Source: Phaeoceros laevis (lineage: Eukaryota; Anthocerotophyta; Anthocerotopsida; Notothyladales). From it: a stretch of DNA of 57,412 nt. Under the pieces are notes generated by a model. It did not search any database. It worked only from the letters and a program-made list of their open reading frames with translations, and was not told where the DNA came from. Positions within the stretch are counted from its first letter, which is position 1; every line of letters starts with the position of its first letter. A program made the position numbers and the translations under genes. Of this stretch, positions 47,188 through 57,412 are shown in pieces. The stretch lies in NCBI GenBank assembly GCA_049999765.1, contig JBNGIQ010009485.1, positions 153,384 to 210,795 of the forward strand, given 5' to 3'.

Positions 47188-48649
47188 TTCGCATGGGTTC
47201 ATTCTGTCTTATGCATTTCAATATTTGGCAACCAAAAACATTCAAGCAAGTCTCGGAACAACGCCGTCTCCAAGTCCAGGCTTGATTTTAAACTTGCCTT
47301 CTGAGCAGCAAAAGTAAATTCCAAGTCCTCATGACATGGGATGTGTATTGGGACGCCGTGGCTTGGAAATGTGGGGACATGGTACTGGTATGGCAATGTG
47401 TGCAATGGGCCAACACTCAAAATGCCCTGGCAGTTGTGTGCAATCTTAGTCTGGCACGAATTCCAAGGTGGTCTTTTAGGGTGGGGGCGACTTCTAGCTT
47501 TGGTGGAAATGTGTAGGTGGCGGAGGTGGACCTTGTTGAGCCAGAAGAAGTAGAAGAGAATAAGTTGCAACGGTTTCTATTTCCTTGAACAGTTTGCTTG
47601 TGGGGCGAGCAACAAATCTGGCATCCTCACTCGTCTTAAATTTTGGAAAGGATCTGGTTTCCTGCGTAGGCTGAGGAAGTTTAGCCACAGACGAGGAAGA
47701 TAGCATCATGGTATCAAGAGAGCATATGCAACGTGTTCTGGGCGCAGGTGTGTGGTATTAGGGCTGCCTCAGCAGCACATAGCGCATCTCGTATGGCAGC
47801 ATCTTCAGGGGAGCATGCTCCTGGGGCTGTGCCTCTCCTTTTGAAGCTTGTGCAGTAGAAAGGTGTGAGCTCCCGCAGGTTATTGTCCTGTTCCGCAAGT
47901 TGTCTACAAGACTCTCGTGTGGTGATTTGATTAAGGACTGCCGCTTGTGGAAGAAGCCCCCAACCTGGTCGGCTGTTATGGTTGGTCCATGAAATGGGAC
48001 CGGAAGTGCTGCAACTCCTCCCAGGCTTCGTCATTACATGAGAGTCGGTTGATGGCTGACCAGCAGAGTTGGGAAGGGCATATTCAGCCAGGTGGTGGAA
48101 AATGCAGCAACGCTGGTCGTTTGCAGAAATCGAAGATAATAGTGAGTGGACGGATTGTCGATTCCTCTGCACAACTATAACTCAAGCCCAGTTCCGGCAT
48201 TTCAATCAGCGGGACAAGTCCCTGACAGAGCGGCTGCTAGTTTTCTCTCAGCAGCCAATCCCTGGACAACAGAGCGTTTATAGATGTGCAGGATCCCGAC
48301 GAGATCTAACCGGAACAAAGTCATATTGAAGAGACGTTAAGTCAGTTGTGGGTAGTCTGGGTAGAGGTGGGAGGAGCTAGAAGCGCACCCACTTGAGGGC
48401 TGTCTCTACGCCACAAGTAGCCTACAGTGGCACAAATTAAAGACTCTTGTGCTTGGGGAACTTCCTCACTTCCTCAGGTCAAAACTTTCTAACCTGACTG
48501 TCCGGTAAACGCGTTAACCTGCAGCTACGAGTGGCAACATGAGACTTGACTCCTCTACAATAAGAATCAGCAGTCCATATCGCGCATCTCCTTGGGCACA
48601 GCAACCTGAGTCAGAAAAATCATACTGTTTGTGCTGGTACCCAGCATAC
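47188..48649. other. Intergenic, threonine deaminase 3' flank
   Basis: No gene supported. A minus-strand frame at 47714-48172 (152 codons) shows no recognised motif and its opening codon is not clearly a good start. Confidence 0.4.
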
Positions 48650-49057
48650 TCACCGTAAAGAGATCCATCTGATGAATGTCGCTGATCACTCGCAAGACAG
48701 AGTATACTCGGTGGACATGATCTACCAACAGGCCCTTGTCAGATGTAAGAACTTGATGGACTGGGTAGCGCACCCTAGGCAGCACGCTCGGCACAGGTGG
48801 CAAATGTTGCACCGTTCTTCGCTTCACATCTATACCAAGGCTAGTGCCGGGGTCCTCGGAGAAGTGGGGAAGATTGACGTGCCTCCAAGGAGGGCGTTCC
48901 GGGCGCAAATATGGCTGAAGCTGGCCACTGAAACTATATCCTGCCATCTTTGGGAGACCAAGCTGGCCCGTATAGCGGAGTCCCGGGACAACATCGCCAG
49001 AACCTTTTCCTGCATCTCTGGCAATAACCTCTCAAAGTCGAACGCTGCTCCTTCCAT
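48650..49057 (-). pseudogene. F-box (kelch-type) gene remnant, frameshifted
   Basis: From ATG 49057 the minus strand reads MEGAAFDFERLLPEMQEKVL, then SLVSQRWQDIVSVASFSHIC, a standard N-terminal F-box that would bind SKP1 in an SCF ubiquitin ligase. That frame ends at 48830. The next part of a plant F-box/kelch protein (PPWRHVNLPHF, LGIDVKRRTVQHLPP, VLTSDKGLL, VHRVYSV) is found in a different frame starting at about 48905, and it fades out near 48650. The kelch repeats are missing. A frameshift plus truncation is the simplest account; an intron placed to skip the shift would need very unusual sites. The short 76-residue F-box frame could still be translated. Confidence 0.65.
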
Positions 49058-49787
49058 TTCACCCGCTTCGAACTCCGCATCCTCTTCTACCACGACCCAA
49101 CTCCTCACTGGCGACCGAAGGCGATTAACCCTTCCATCTGCCGTCCTACCTAAGAGTCTGAGACGCAGGCCAGTCAAGTCTTCCTAAAACGGAAATTCCT
49201 TGCTTTTTACAGTCGGGAATCCAAGAACTACGAGTTGGACTTTAGAGGCGGTTGGACTTTAGGAATATGATACTGAAGTCCAACTCGTGACTACGAGTTG
49301 GTGTTGGTTTGCACTGCGTTCATGACTCCTTGGTTTCTACCGTCTGGTCTGCTAGGCAGGTTGACTAGGCATATGGCCTTCCCGCTGGCCATCGCTCCCC
49401 CGCTAGTTGGTGCTGGAGCAAGACGCGCAGCTGCTGACCAAGGCCTCCGCACGGGGATATTGCAAGCCACAGATGTACTTGTGGGGTAATTGCTGGATCT
49501 TTGTCCTTGTTGCTTCTTCAGTCTGAGATGAGCTTGTGCACCTTTGAGCACCAAGGAGTTCAATATCGTAACCCACTTGTTGGACGATATTCCAGACATT
49601 GCGGGCATAGGTGGTGGTCATGTGCTTCTTGTAGGCAATCGTCAGCAACTGCTTGCGAGCTGTCGAGTAAGACTATGGCCCTGACGCCTACTTTCTTACA
49701 TACGGTTCCATTGCTGTGGTCCTCTCCTTCGATGGAGACCTGTGGTAGAGCTTTCTCATCATCGCACGTGCTGTTTGCACTGTGGGC
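49058..49787. other. Region between F-box remnant and MnmE, probable promoter
   Basis: Contains the listed hairpin and the presumed MnmE promoter or leader. An ATG at 49675 opens a frame with a transit-peptide-like sequence (MALTPTFLHTVPLLWSSPS) in a frame different from MnmE; joining it would need a very short intron, so I did not include it. Confidence 0.4.
49231..49287. repeat. Inverted repeat, 12-bp arms
   Basis: CGAGTTGGACTT (49231-49242) is the complement of 49276-49287. A further CGAGTTGG copy lies at about 49293, and GTTGGACTTTAG occurs twice. A small local hairpin of unknown meaning. Confidence 0.65.
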
Positions 49788-52248
49788 ATGTGGACGCCAG
49801 CAATCAAATCAGTCCTTCCCGATAAAACCGGCAGCAGCTTTGTTGAAAGACATGAAGGAGCCTATCCGCATGCACATGATGGAACTATAGCAGCTATTGT
49901 AACTTCTATGGGTGGTCAGGCTGGGGCTGTTGCAATCATTAGACTTTCAGGTCCTTCGGCTGTGGGCATCACATCTCGAATATTCCGTCCAGCTCAGAGG
50001 TCAACAAATGGGGATGCCAAGGGCAGCGTTTGGAGGGTGGAGAGCCATCGTGTTCAATATGGAACTCTGTTGGACTTGACAGGAGCTTTGGTGGATGAGG
50101 TATGCTAAAACTCATGCTATGCCAGCTGTTTGAAGCCTGTGTACCTGCGCATGGGCAAGAATATCGGTTCCCGTTTCGATGAATTTGGTTGTGTCTGCAG
50201 GTCCTTGTTGTTCCTATGTTGGCACCGAGGTCCTACACCAAAGAGGATGTTGTAGAATTGCAATGTCATGGCGGGGATGTTTGTGCACGTAGGGTCCTGC
50301 AAATCTGTCTGGAGGCAGGAGCAAGGCTCGCACAACCTGGTTTGTTCAGCATCCCGTGGTCTATTTTGAATGTACTTGCTTCTAACTTTAAAGGACCCTG
50401 GCTTATATAAATTGATATCTTGCAGGCGAGTATACACTACGTGCTTTTCTGAATGGACGCCTGGATTTGACACAGGCTGAGAGTGTGGCTCAAGTCGTAT
50501 CTGCCAAAACATCCCTTGCAGCTGATACGGCTTTGGCTGGTATACAGGTTGGTAGTTTCAGGGTGACAACATCCTGCACTTGTTGTGCATCACGTCAGAT
50601 TTTAGCATGCCAGTGTGACAGTGTAGAAGTAGCAGCAGTAATGTTGTGTTTTGCAAAGTTCACTATTTTTATCTATGAATTCCCACCTTGTTCTGCAGGG
50701 GGGCCTGTCGCTTTTGGTGAAGTCCTTGCGCAAGGAATGTATAGATCTCCTTGTGGAAATGGAAGCCAGGCTGGATTTTGATGATGAGATGCCAGTCCTG
50801 GACAGTGGTCTACTTATCAAGAGGATAACATGCATGGAGAATACCGTACAGCAAGCATTGGCTACTTCCAATAGAGGACAACTGCTTCAATCAGGACTAC
50901 AAGTGAGAAGTGCCTGGAGACCTCGCTCTGACGCATTTGTGAGATGTGGTAGATGTAGTTCAGTTGCTCACGAAATAGGCGTGGTCGTTGATGCCAGGTT
51001 GCCATTGTTGGAAGGCCAAATGTGGGGAAGTCCAGTCTTCTCAATGCTTGGAGCCAAGTAGGTGAGATGTTATTCACAAAAGTGTGTTTGTATCTAATGA
51101 CATGGATGATAGAGGCTCCTTTCTCCTTCCTGTTCTCTTGTACATACTGTACCATTGTCACCGAGGTTTGTGGTTTTTTGGTGCAGAGTGAACGAGCAAT
51201 TGTAACAGATATACCTGGAACCACAAGAGATGTCGTAGAAACGGGGATTGTGGTGGGAGGAATATCTGTAAACCTCCTTGATACAGCAGGAATTCGGAAA
51301 ACAGATGACATGGTTGAAAACATAGGTGATGCCTCGTATGTTGGTGCAAACACAAGCTGTCCTAGGTTATGAAGTCAGCTGATGAGTCTTCCTATTCGTT
51401 ATGCACAGGTGTACAAAGATCTGAGGCAGCAGCCAAGGGAGCTGATGTCGTTTTGATGGTTATCAGTGCTCCAGATGGTTGGACTGTAGAAGATGAAATC
51501 ATCTTTCATCAAATATGGGGCAGTCAGGAAAGCCAGACAGCTACGCAAAACAACTCAGCAAGACCGTTGGCTGGTCCAATGACTCCGCCTAGTTCAGCTG
51601 TACAGGTGCTGCTGAAGTTGAAGTGCAGTATCAAATGCAGTATCCTCGTGGCTACATGGTTTGATGCCTTCTGCCCTGTTCTGTCTACTGAGATATAGCC
51701 TCAACTTTCACCATCTTGAAATTGCAGCTTCCAACCAAGAGCTGCGGTGCTCCAGCCATTTTGGTTATCAACAAAGTGGACCAGAGCTCATCTACTTCTG
51801 TGCAATTGCCTGATGAAGTAAGCCAAAGTTTCCGGAAGGTTGTGCTGACTTGTGCTCCTCAGCGGGTTGGACTTCAAAGTCTGGAGCAGGCTCTGTTGCA
51901 GCTGGTTGAGTTAGGCGAGGTCAAGTCAGAAGGTTACAAGTGGGCTGTCAATCAGGCAAGTACAGTCTCACCTGCCTAGTTACACCAACACTGCGCCAGA
52001 TGTTGACAAATTTCCCATTTAATGTCAATGACCAATGTTTGCCTGGTAAGCAGAGGCAGGCAGAGCAACTGATCAGGGCAAGGGAAGCACTCGAGAGGCT
52101 TAAGGACTCGGTCCAACAGCAACTACCTATAGATTTCTGGACTATCGATCTGAAGGAGGCTGCTATAGCATTAGGTCAAATTAGCGGTGACGAAGTGTCC
52201 GAAGAAGTTTTGTCCAACATTTTTAGTAAATTTTGCATTGGAAAGTAG
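49788..52248 (+). CDS. MNME: Organellar tRNA modification GTPase MnmE (TrmE), about 531 aa
   Basis: Nine exons: 49788-50099, 50201-50339, 50426-50547, 50699-50902, 50998-51057, 51187-51325, 51409-51605, 51728-51955, 52054-52248. With MnmG/GidA it adds the wobble-uridine (U34) modification to tRNAs in mitochondria or plastids. Features in order: the TrmE N-terminal domain ([62 protein letters not shown]); a helical segment; the G domain with [13 protein letters not shown] (G1), [10 protein letters not shown] (G2), DTAG (G3) and NKVD (G4); the C-terminal helical domain ending in FCIGK, the family's conserved cysteine motif. An insertion after HQIWGS (about 25 residues) is Ser/Thr/Gln-rich. The intron after 51955 has a GC donor (CAG|GCAAGT). 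The N-terminal start is uncertain: ATG 49788 gives a short presequence, and an upstream exon may be missing. Confidence 0.92.
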
Positions 52249-52879
52249 AGGTGGAGGGGTAGAACACAACTGGACTGAGATCCTGCCCCGAGCTCTGCAA
52301 TCTTGGCTTTTGGGGCCCTCTGTGCTCTAGGATATGACGGCTTGGAATAGTAGTGGAAAAGAGCATCCCTAGGGTTTTAGCTTGCAATCCCCAGGCAGCT
52401 GCTTGCCGGTCAGCAAGGAGCATCCCCAATTCTTGGTGATCAATGAATTGCACTCTTCTCGCCCAAGGGAGCCAAAGCTCGTCATACAGGGGGTTCAAGG
52501 ACGAGAAACCCTTGTTGTGAAGCAGGGAAATAGCGGGAGGATCTGGGCAACTACCAGTACCCCTGTAATAAGCAATTTTGGCCCCGTGCTGTTCCAACCT
52601 CTCTGGAGTATTCTTGCTAGACAGATATGTCAGAGCTGCTTGCCTAAGAGAATTCTTGCACTTGCCAATTGCAAAATACGGCGAGGTGTCTACAGGCTCC
52701 TTGGAGGCCGCTGCCAGCATCTCATCTAGGCTCTCGTCAATACGGTCCAGCACCGCTTGAGGGATGGAGCCGGCTTCGGTTAACATTCCAAGGCTGTCAC
52801 AGTGATTTCTCTTCAAGAGCTCATCTGCTGCCCTAGGAGGCTCTTGTGGGGGCATGGGAGTGGGATTGGGCAAGGCCAT
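52223..52879 (-). CDS. Unrecognised ORF, about 218 aa from ATG 52879
   Basis: I do not recognise this product. The frame is open from about 53092 to 52223; ATG 52879 ([20 protein letters not shown]) is the first methionine codon. The sequence has ordinary composition and amphipathic segments: [67 protein letters not shown]. These look like a real small alpha-helical protein more than a shadow frame, because codon-position bias is visible and no gene lies opposite except at the very end. It overlaps the last 26 bp of MnmE on the opposite strand, so the two 3' ends would overlap. There are no metal or catalytic signatures that I can name. Confidence 0.45.
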   Translation of the reverse strand: MALPNPTPMPPQEPPRAADELLKRNHCDSLGMLTEAGSIPQAVLDRIDESLDEMLAAASKEPVDTSPYFAIGKCKNSLRQAALTYLSSKNTPERLEQHGAKIAYYRGTGSCPDPPAISLLHNKGFSSLNPLYDELWLPWARRVQFIDHQELGMLLADRQAAAWGLQAKTLGMLFSTTIPSRHILEHRGPQKPRLQSSGQDLSPVVFYPSTSTFQCKIY

Positions 52880-53916
52880 GCTTGAAGGTGAGGAGGCGAC
52901 ATTGTTGGGCTGATGGGAGGTGATCCATACTTCTGCCGCCCTGAGTACCTCTGCTGTCGGACGGTGGCAGGGCTGAGTGCAAGAAATGGCATCTAGGGAT
53001 CCTTCCTCCTGTAGTGCAGCACACAACTTCCAAGAGGACGCAGCAGGGGCACAACGGGTGCATCTAGTTCTCTGCGCTCCAGCAAAACCCAAGGCAAGAG
53101 GAAGGATTACTAAGACTGAGGCTGAACACCAGCCAGCATCGTCTCTTCGAAAGTGGCCTTGTAGCCTTCATTGTTTGTACTTTAAGCACTTATCATGGCA
53201 GTCCATGTTACCTTGTGGACAGACTGTCAAACGCTTTGCATGACATTTTGCATACATATGTACGAGAAAATTGCCTAGTACTACGTCACCTTCAAGCAGA
53301 TCTCTTTTTACGATCTCTGAATGCAGCTGCTTGTCCAGCTGTAAAGCACCAGCACTTCACAAGCTTTCAGGAGGCAAGCATAGGTAACACAGTCTGCTAA
53401 AGTCAGGCCTGCTCCATACTTGCATACAATGCGGACCGAGCCCGTGCTCAGCATACCCATTTATCATAATTTCATGTTACCGCATCCCTGGTGGCCAGAC
53501 TGCCCGTGATTCACACGATTTAGATTACAAGGCACCGCTTATAAAGTCAGTAGCCTGACTACGAGGTAGACAAACTGCCGGAGGAGAATGGCAGGAGCTG
53601 TGCACTCAGATGTGCACCCTCTGGATTTCTAGGGGTCGCTAAGAGCCAGGAGCCCTCTCTGCTTCACAAAAAACATATAGTCGGTCACCAGCTGGGGGAG
53701 TCGGCACTTTGGTTTCAGGGTTCATGCGCAAGTTGCAAGGCGACTCGGCCAGTAAAGACCCAAGAAAATGCAGAGGAAGGGACACATGAGGAGCAAGCAC
53801 AAGCCTCAACAGGAGGTTTCAAATCTTAAAAGCTTATGGAGGGGGAGGAGGATGACGGGTCGGGCAGCCTTCTGGTCGGAGAAAGCCCAGTGCACGGGGA
53901 ACTCGGAGCTTTTGCT
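52880..53916. other. Upstream of the unrecognised ORF, no other gene
   Basis: The left part is open in the same minus frame as the unrecognised ORF and may be its leader or an unassigned first exon. The rest holds nothing I can support. Confidence 0.35.
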
Positions 53917-54100
53917 TGGAACGCACCGTGCTGAGCATCCCCGGCATCACCGAGGATGAGAAGCTCAACCGGCCTCCAACCCACGGCCAGGAAGGAGGTG
54001 CTGCTGAGTAACTGTCGGTCCTTGGATGAGGCCATGGTGGTGGCGTTCGACCGAGGCCCCGCACCCATGGAGCTGGGGCAGGTGCAAGAGTTCCGGGGGT
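53917..54100 (+). mobile_element. Ty3/gypsy-type gag fragment
   Basis: Two adjacent frames encode a familiar piece of retrotransposon gag: SIPGITEDEKLNR in one frame (about 53931-53970), then GLQPTARKEVLLSNCRSLDE, AMVVAF and GPAPMELGQVQEF in another (about 53965-54090). This is the C-terminal end of the Retrotrans_gag domain and the 'P-M-E/D-L' linker that normally precedes the zinc knuckle, which is not visible here. A frameshift and short length mark it as a relic. No LTR was identified. Confidence 0.7.
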
Positions 54101-57100
54101 TCACCTTCGAATCTTGTTGGGTTGCGGGACCTCTTGTAACTACAAGGATAAGGAATTTAGAAAGGAGCACCTGAGAGTGTTGAATTTGCAAGAATTGGGG
54201 AGCCAACTCCTCACCAACAAGTTTAAAGCAACCAGCAAACCAAAGCTCCTGGAGCTTGATAAGAAAACATGTTTCCGGCTTGCAAGTTACAACAAGTTCT
54301 AACGATTTTCTTCTGGACCCTGCCCTTGGCTGGCCCCTGTACGGCGTAAGCAGAAGAAGACAACAGATCTGGCGTTTCCAGAGACGAGCTTAATCGAAAA
54401 CGATTCAACAGTGGGTGATTGATATTTTGAGTTCATATGGACAAGTGATAGTTGCTGCACATGTGGTCCGTGTAGACTTGCCGGCTCGAGTCTTGTCTGC
54501 TGCCGGTAGGCTCGAATGCCACGTTTTACAGAGATGGAAGCAGCTGTGTCTAGGAAAGCGTTTGGCATCAGATTTGGATCAAGTTCTACAAGCCGGTGCA
54601 GATGGCCAGGCTTTGCTCCATTTTGTCCGTGTACACTTTTCGTTTCTTTTCTTTGCTGTGCTGTGCTGTGCTTGGCAGGTGGCCCCACGGCAATCCAGCA
54701 GTATATATGCGGATGCATCCATTGTGACCTCATCACACCAGCCCATGCGACAAGTCCTGCTGCTGACAAGAGGGTGCAACACCATGCTTGTGTACTACTT
54801 GCTGTAGTTGGAAGGAAGAAAGCTGTATTGCATGCTCACTCTCTGCATCGAGTGTGCGTGTAGCTCGACATGAAAAGAGAATGCGCTGTGAGGAACAGAA
54901 GAAGCAGAGGAAGAATGAATACACTGTACATGTGAAGTCCTCCCCTCCCTCAAGCTGCCAAATTTACTACCAGCAGCAGGCCTGACTGAGATACTCCGCA
55001 GCCACAGCGAGGTACGCAATTACAACTCGTGAGCCCGTCTCTGTAAGCTGACAAACCTACAGGCAAGGCAGTACACAGAATCCACTCTCTTCAAACAACT
55101 ACTACTACTGGGGACCGATGAAGCGACACAACAGACAAGGTAGGCTTGGGTGTGTGGGCAACAAGGTGAAAGCTGTGATGAGCAACCGCGACAGGCGGGA
55201 CTGACTGACTGACTGCAGCCTTCGTCAGCGAAGCAGAGGAGGAGAAAGAAAGGGAAGGAGCACTGATGATACTCATTCCTCAAGGAGGAAAGGCATCCGG
55301 AGGCCGGCAATGGTGAAGATTAAGCGCAGCTTTGCTCTTGCTTGATCGCTCATCAGGTGAGCGTCAGGCACGCCGTCACCTCAGGCGCGTTCAGCTCCTG
55401 GCCCCATCTTCCGTCCCTCTTCTCTATGTCTTGGATGCTCAGGAGGCGCAGGTTGCAGGGGGCCCACCCCCACCCATCCCCCCTCTCAACGGGAAGGGAA
55501 GGGAAGGCGATTATCCTCCATTTTCTTAGGCCTGCTGCACCCAGTACTCCGTGTCCTCCTAGCCGACTACCCCTGGTCGGACCTCCGGCATGCGCTGGGA
55601 GGGTGTCAGATCTAGAGCCGTGCACGTTCCTCCAATCATCTCTCTGGCCACAAAGTGTAACGAGTTCAGGACATTGCGCCCCCCCTGTCGCCAAGGGTGA
55701 GTGAAAACAGCAGCTGGGAGGGAGAGAGGGCGGTGGTAAAAGAACCCCCCAGCCCCCGTGACCCTCTCTGTTGTGCCAGACATCACTCCTGTGGGTGCCA
55801 GAATACTCGGCACAGGCAGAGAAACCAGCCCAGGGAATGAAGAAGGCTTCACCAGTAGGGCCAAGTACATTCAAATGATCTTTCAGAGCTCGGTAAGGGC
55901 AAGCCTTGCAAGGGCAGGGCCCAGCGTGCAGCTGAGTGCAGGGCGCCTTTTGTAAATCAATCTAGTTGGCTGTGAGAAACGTCACCCATCCGAGCTGTAC
56001 TTTGGAACCATATGTGGCCCTTTGCATCTGTCCCAGTTCATCACGCCTCCTCCAGATGCCATGTCAGGGTCCCCTTCTTCCCCCACCACTGCGAGCTGGA
56101 AGTAGCCCAGCCATCACAGTCCAAGGCACAAATTCATTTCGAGTTCGTTACTGCCACCCTCCCTCTGCAATGAATCACAAGCAGCAAGGTGCTTCGGAGG
56201 GGCAGCCAGCGAATGCAGTGCACCACACTTCTTTAATAGCTCTGGGTGCCTAGGCCCGCAGATGCGATTGCCAGAGCAGCACTCACCAACTGCAGCAACA
56301 GGGTTGCAGGCAGTCAGTAGTGGATGATGCGCAACAGCCCTTCAGTGACCTCCCCCGGCCGCCCACTTTCCTGATGAGTTGAGAGCTCCACATGCAATCC
56401 ATGACAAGGAATTCCATGAGTGCTGTGCTGGGGATCGATGGAGACCGACGCCCCGCCTCCCCCTTTTCTTTCACATGTCACCTCTAGTGGGGAACAGCTT
56501 GCTTGAGACAAACAGCATTTGAAACAAGAAAACTGTAGCCACCAAGCTCATCTTTGTTTCATCACTGTCAGACCCCCACGTTCCTGCTCCCGGTTGCCAC
56601 CCCGCACTGAGATTGCACACCTTGTCCTATATACCGCAAATCCTACTGCATATGTATCTTCACTGACATCGCAGGGGGGCCTGCTTATTATTGCTCACAC
56701 ACCGACGCCCATCTGTCTGATAAATCTTCGTATGTCAACGGAAACAAGAGCTAATCCGATCTGCTGCCAGTTTACTCAGGCAACGTAATTTGTCCAATGT
56801 CAACAAGCTGGACAGGCTGTGGTATACACTGTACATGTGGGAAAGAAGGGCCCACAACCAACTGGCTCAAAAGAGAAAGACAGATGCAAGCCACATATGA
56901 TATCAACTGGAGTGAGCAGTGACCCTCCACCTGCAGAAGCATCTCATACTGCTGCAGCCAACAACGATGAATTTGTCTCACAGGTGCGCCTCGTCTTAGG
57001 CGGATGGCACATGAAGCCAGCCTTGTTACACATGTTTCTCCTCTGAACTTGAACGACCCTTTTTGCAACACCAAGTTGCTCCCATCGTATTCTCGCTTCT

Positions 57101-57412
57101 GTAGACCACTACAGGTTGCAACCGTTGCAGCACAGCAATGCCTGTGGGGCCGGAGCCCCCCATCGCTTGTTGCTTTAGACTTGGCAATCGCCTCCAGCGA
57201 AGCCCCCCTGACTGCGGTTGTGACCCAATCCTGGTGGCAAGGGTCTCAGGCTGTCCTGGCCAGCTAAACTAAGACAGTGTTCACAGCAGATTTCCACCAC
57301 CACCACGACGATTCCAATCGCAAAGGAGCTGTCAAATCTTTGTCGTGACATACAAAGGTTAACGTTAAGGAAAGGTTCTGGGAAAAGAAAGATTATCAGA
57401 TGGGCCCGTATG
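54101..57412. other. No gene supported to the end of the window
   Basis: About 3.3 kb of mixed composition with overlapping frames on both strands and no recognised family. A TGAC iteration lies at about 55200-55215, and GGAAG-type runs occur at about 55493-55508. The sequence at 54101-54300 continues from the gag relic and may be degenerate transposon. The region may be the long flank of a gene outside the window. Confidence 0.4.

Noticed and set aside
47714-48172. Minus-strand frame of 152 codons
   Set aside because: No recognised motif and in the 3' flank of threonine deaminase; probably chance.
49675-49890. Transit-peptide-like frame as the true MnmE N terminus
   Set aside because: It lies in another frame and would need an intron of about 37 bp, too short for plant splicing; left as an open point.
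55353-55874. Minus-strand frame of 173 codons
   Set aside because: Low-complexity, Gly/Pro/Ser-rich, overlapped by other frames of the same quality; no motif recognised.

Overview
This is nuclear DNA of a land plant with short, GT-AG introns (mostly about 60-330 bp) and compact genes, about eleven intact protein-coding genes in 57 kb. The long PLS-class pentatricopeptide genes with a DYW domain, the plastid ATP/ADP carriers, a BURP protein and a plant-type SANT/DUF7650 regulator point to an embryophyte. The runs of near-identical PLS triplets and the compact introns look more like a seedless plant (bryophyte or lycophyte grade) than a flowering plant, but the species cannot be fixed from sequence alone. 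Exon coordinates below were built by hand from splice consensus, reading phase and family conservation; totals close in frame for every intact gene.

Layout. 1-3.8 kb: repeat-rich, with a decayed LINE reverse transcriptase, nested foldback repeats, a 100-N assembly gap and an 80-bp tandem duplication. 3.8-10.7 kb: a tandem pair of DYW-type PPR genes; the first is a frameshifted pseudogene with two extra PLS triplets, the second is intact, and a scrap of a third DYW domain lies just downstream. 11.3-17.3 kb: two tandem minus-strand plastidic ATP/ADP translocase genes with the same four intron positions; the upstream one (14058-17282) is canonical with a transit peptide, the other (11300-13292) is strongly diverged. 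18-25 kb: an AT-rich, repeat-rich stretch with one BURP-domain gene.

25.3-34.8 kb: a cluster of small housekeeping genes. These are SPC3 (signal peptidase complex), a Sec14/CRAL-TRIO protein, SRP14 (signal recognition particle), and side by side QCR6 and QCR7, two small subunits of mitochondrial complex III. SRP14 and QCR6 are divergent across about 0.4 kb, and both have an intron at the start codon. 35-39 kb: no gene recognised, several tandem repeats. 39.2-43.3 kb: a SANT-domain chromatin protein. 44.7-47.2 kb: plastid threonine deaminase. 48.6-49.1 kb: a frameshifted F-box gene remnant. 49.8-52.2 kb: organellar MnmE, the tRNA wobble-uridine GTPase, with one GC-AG intron. 52.2-52.9 kb: an unrecognised convergent ORF. 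After 53.9 kb: a Ty3/gypsy gag scrap, then 3 kb with no gene I can support.

The strongest themes are tandem duplication followed by divergence or decay (PPR, ATP/ADP carrier, BURP tail) and small-gene clustering by function (QCR6 with QCR7; SPC3 near SRP14). I did not find a convincing wholly new system. The diverged ATP/ADP carrier paralogue and the divergent SRP14/QCR6 locus with start-codon introns are the most worth following up.
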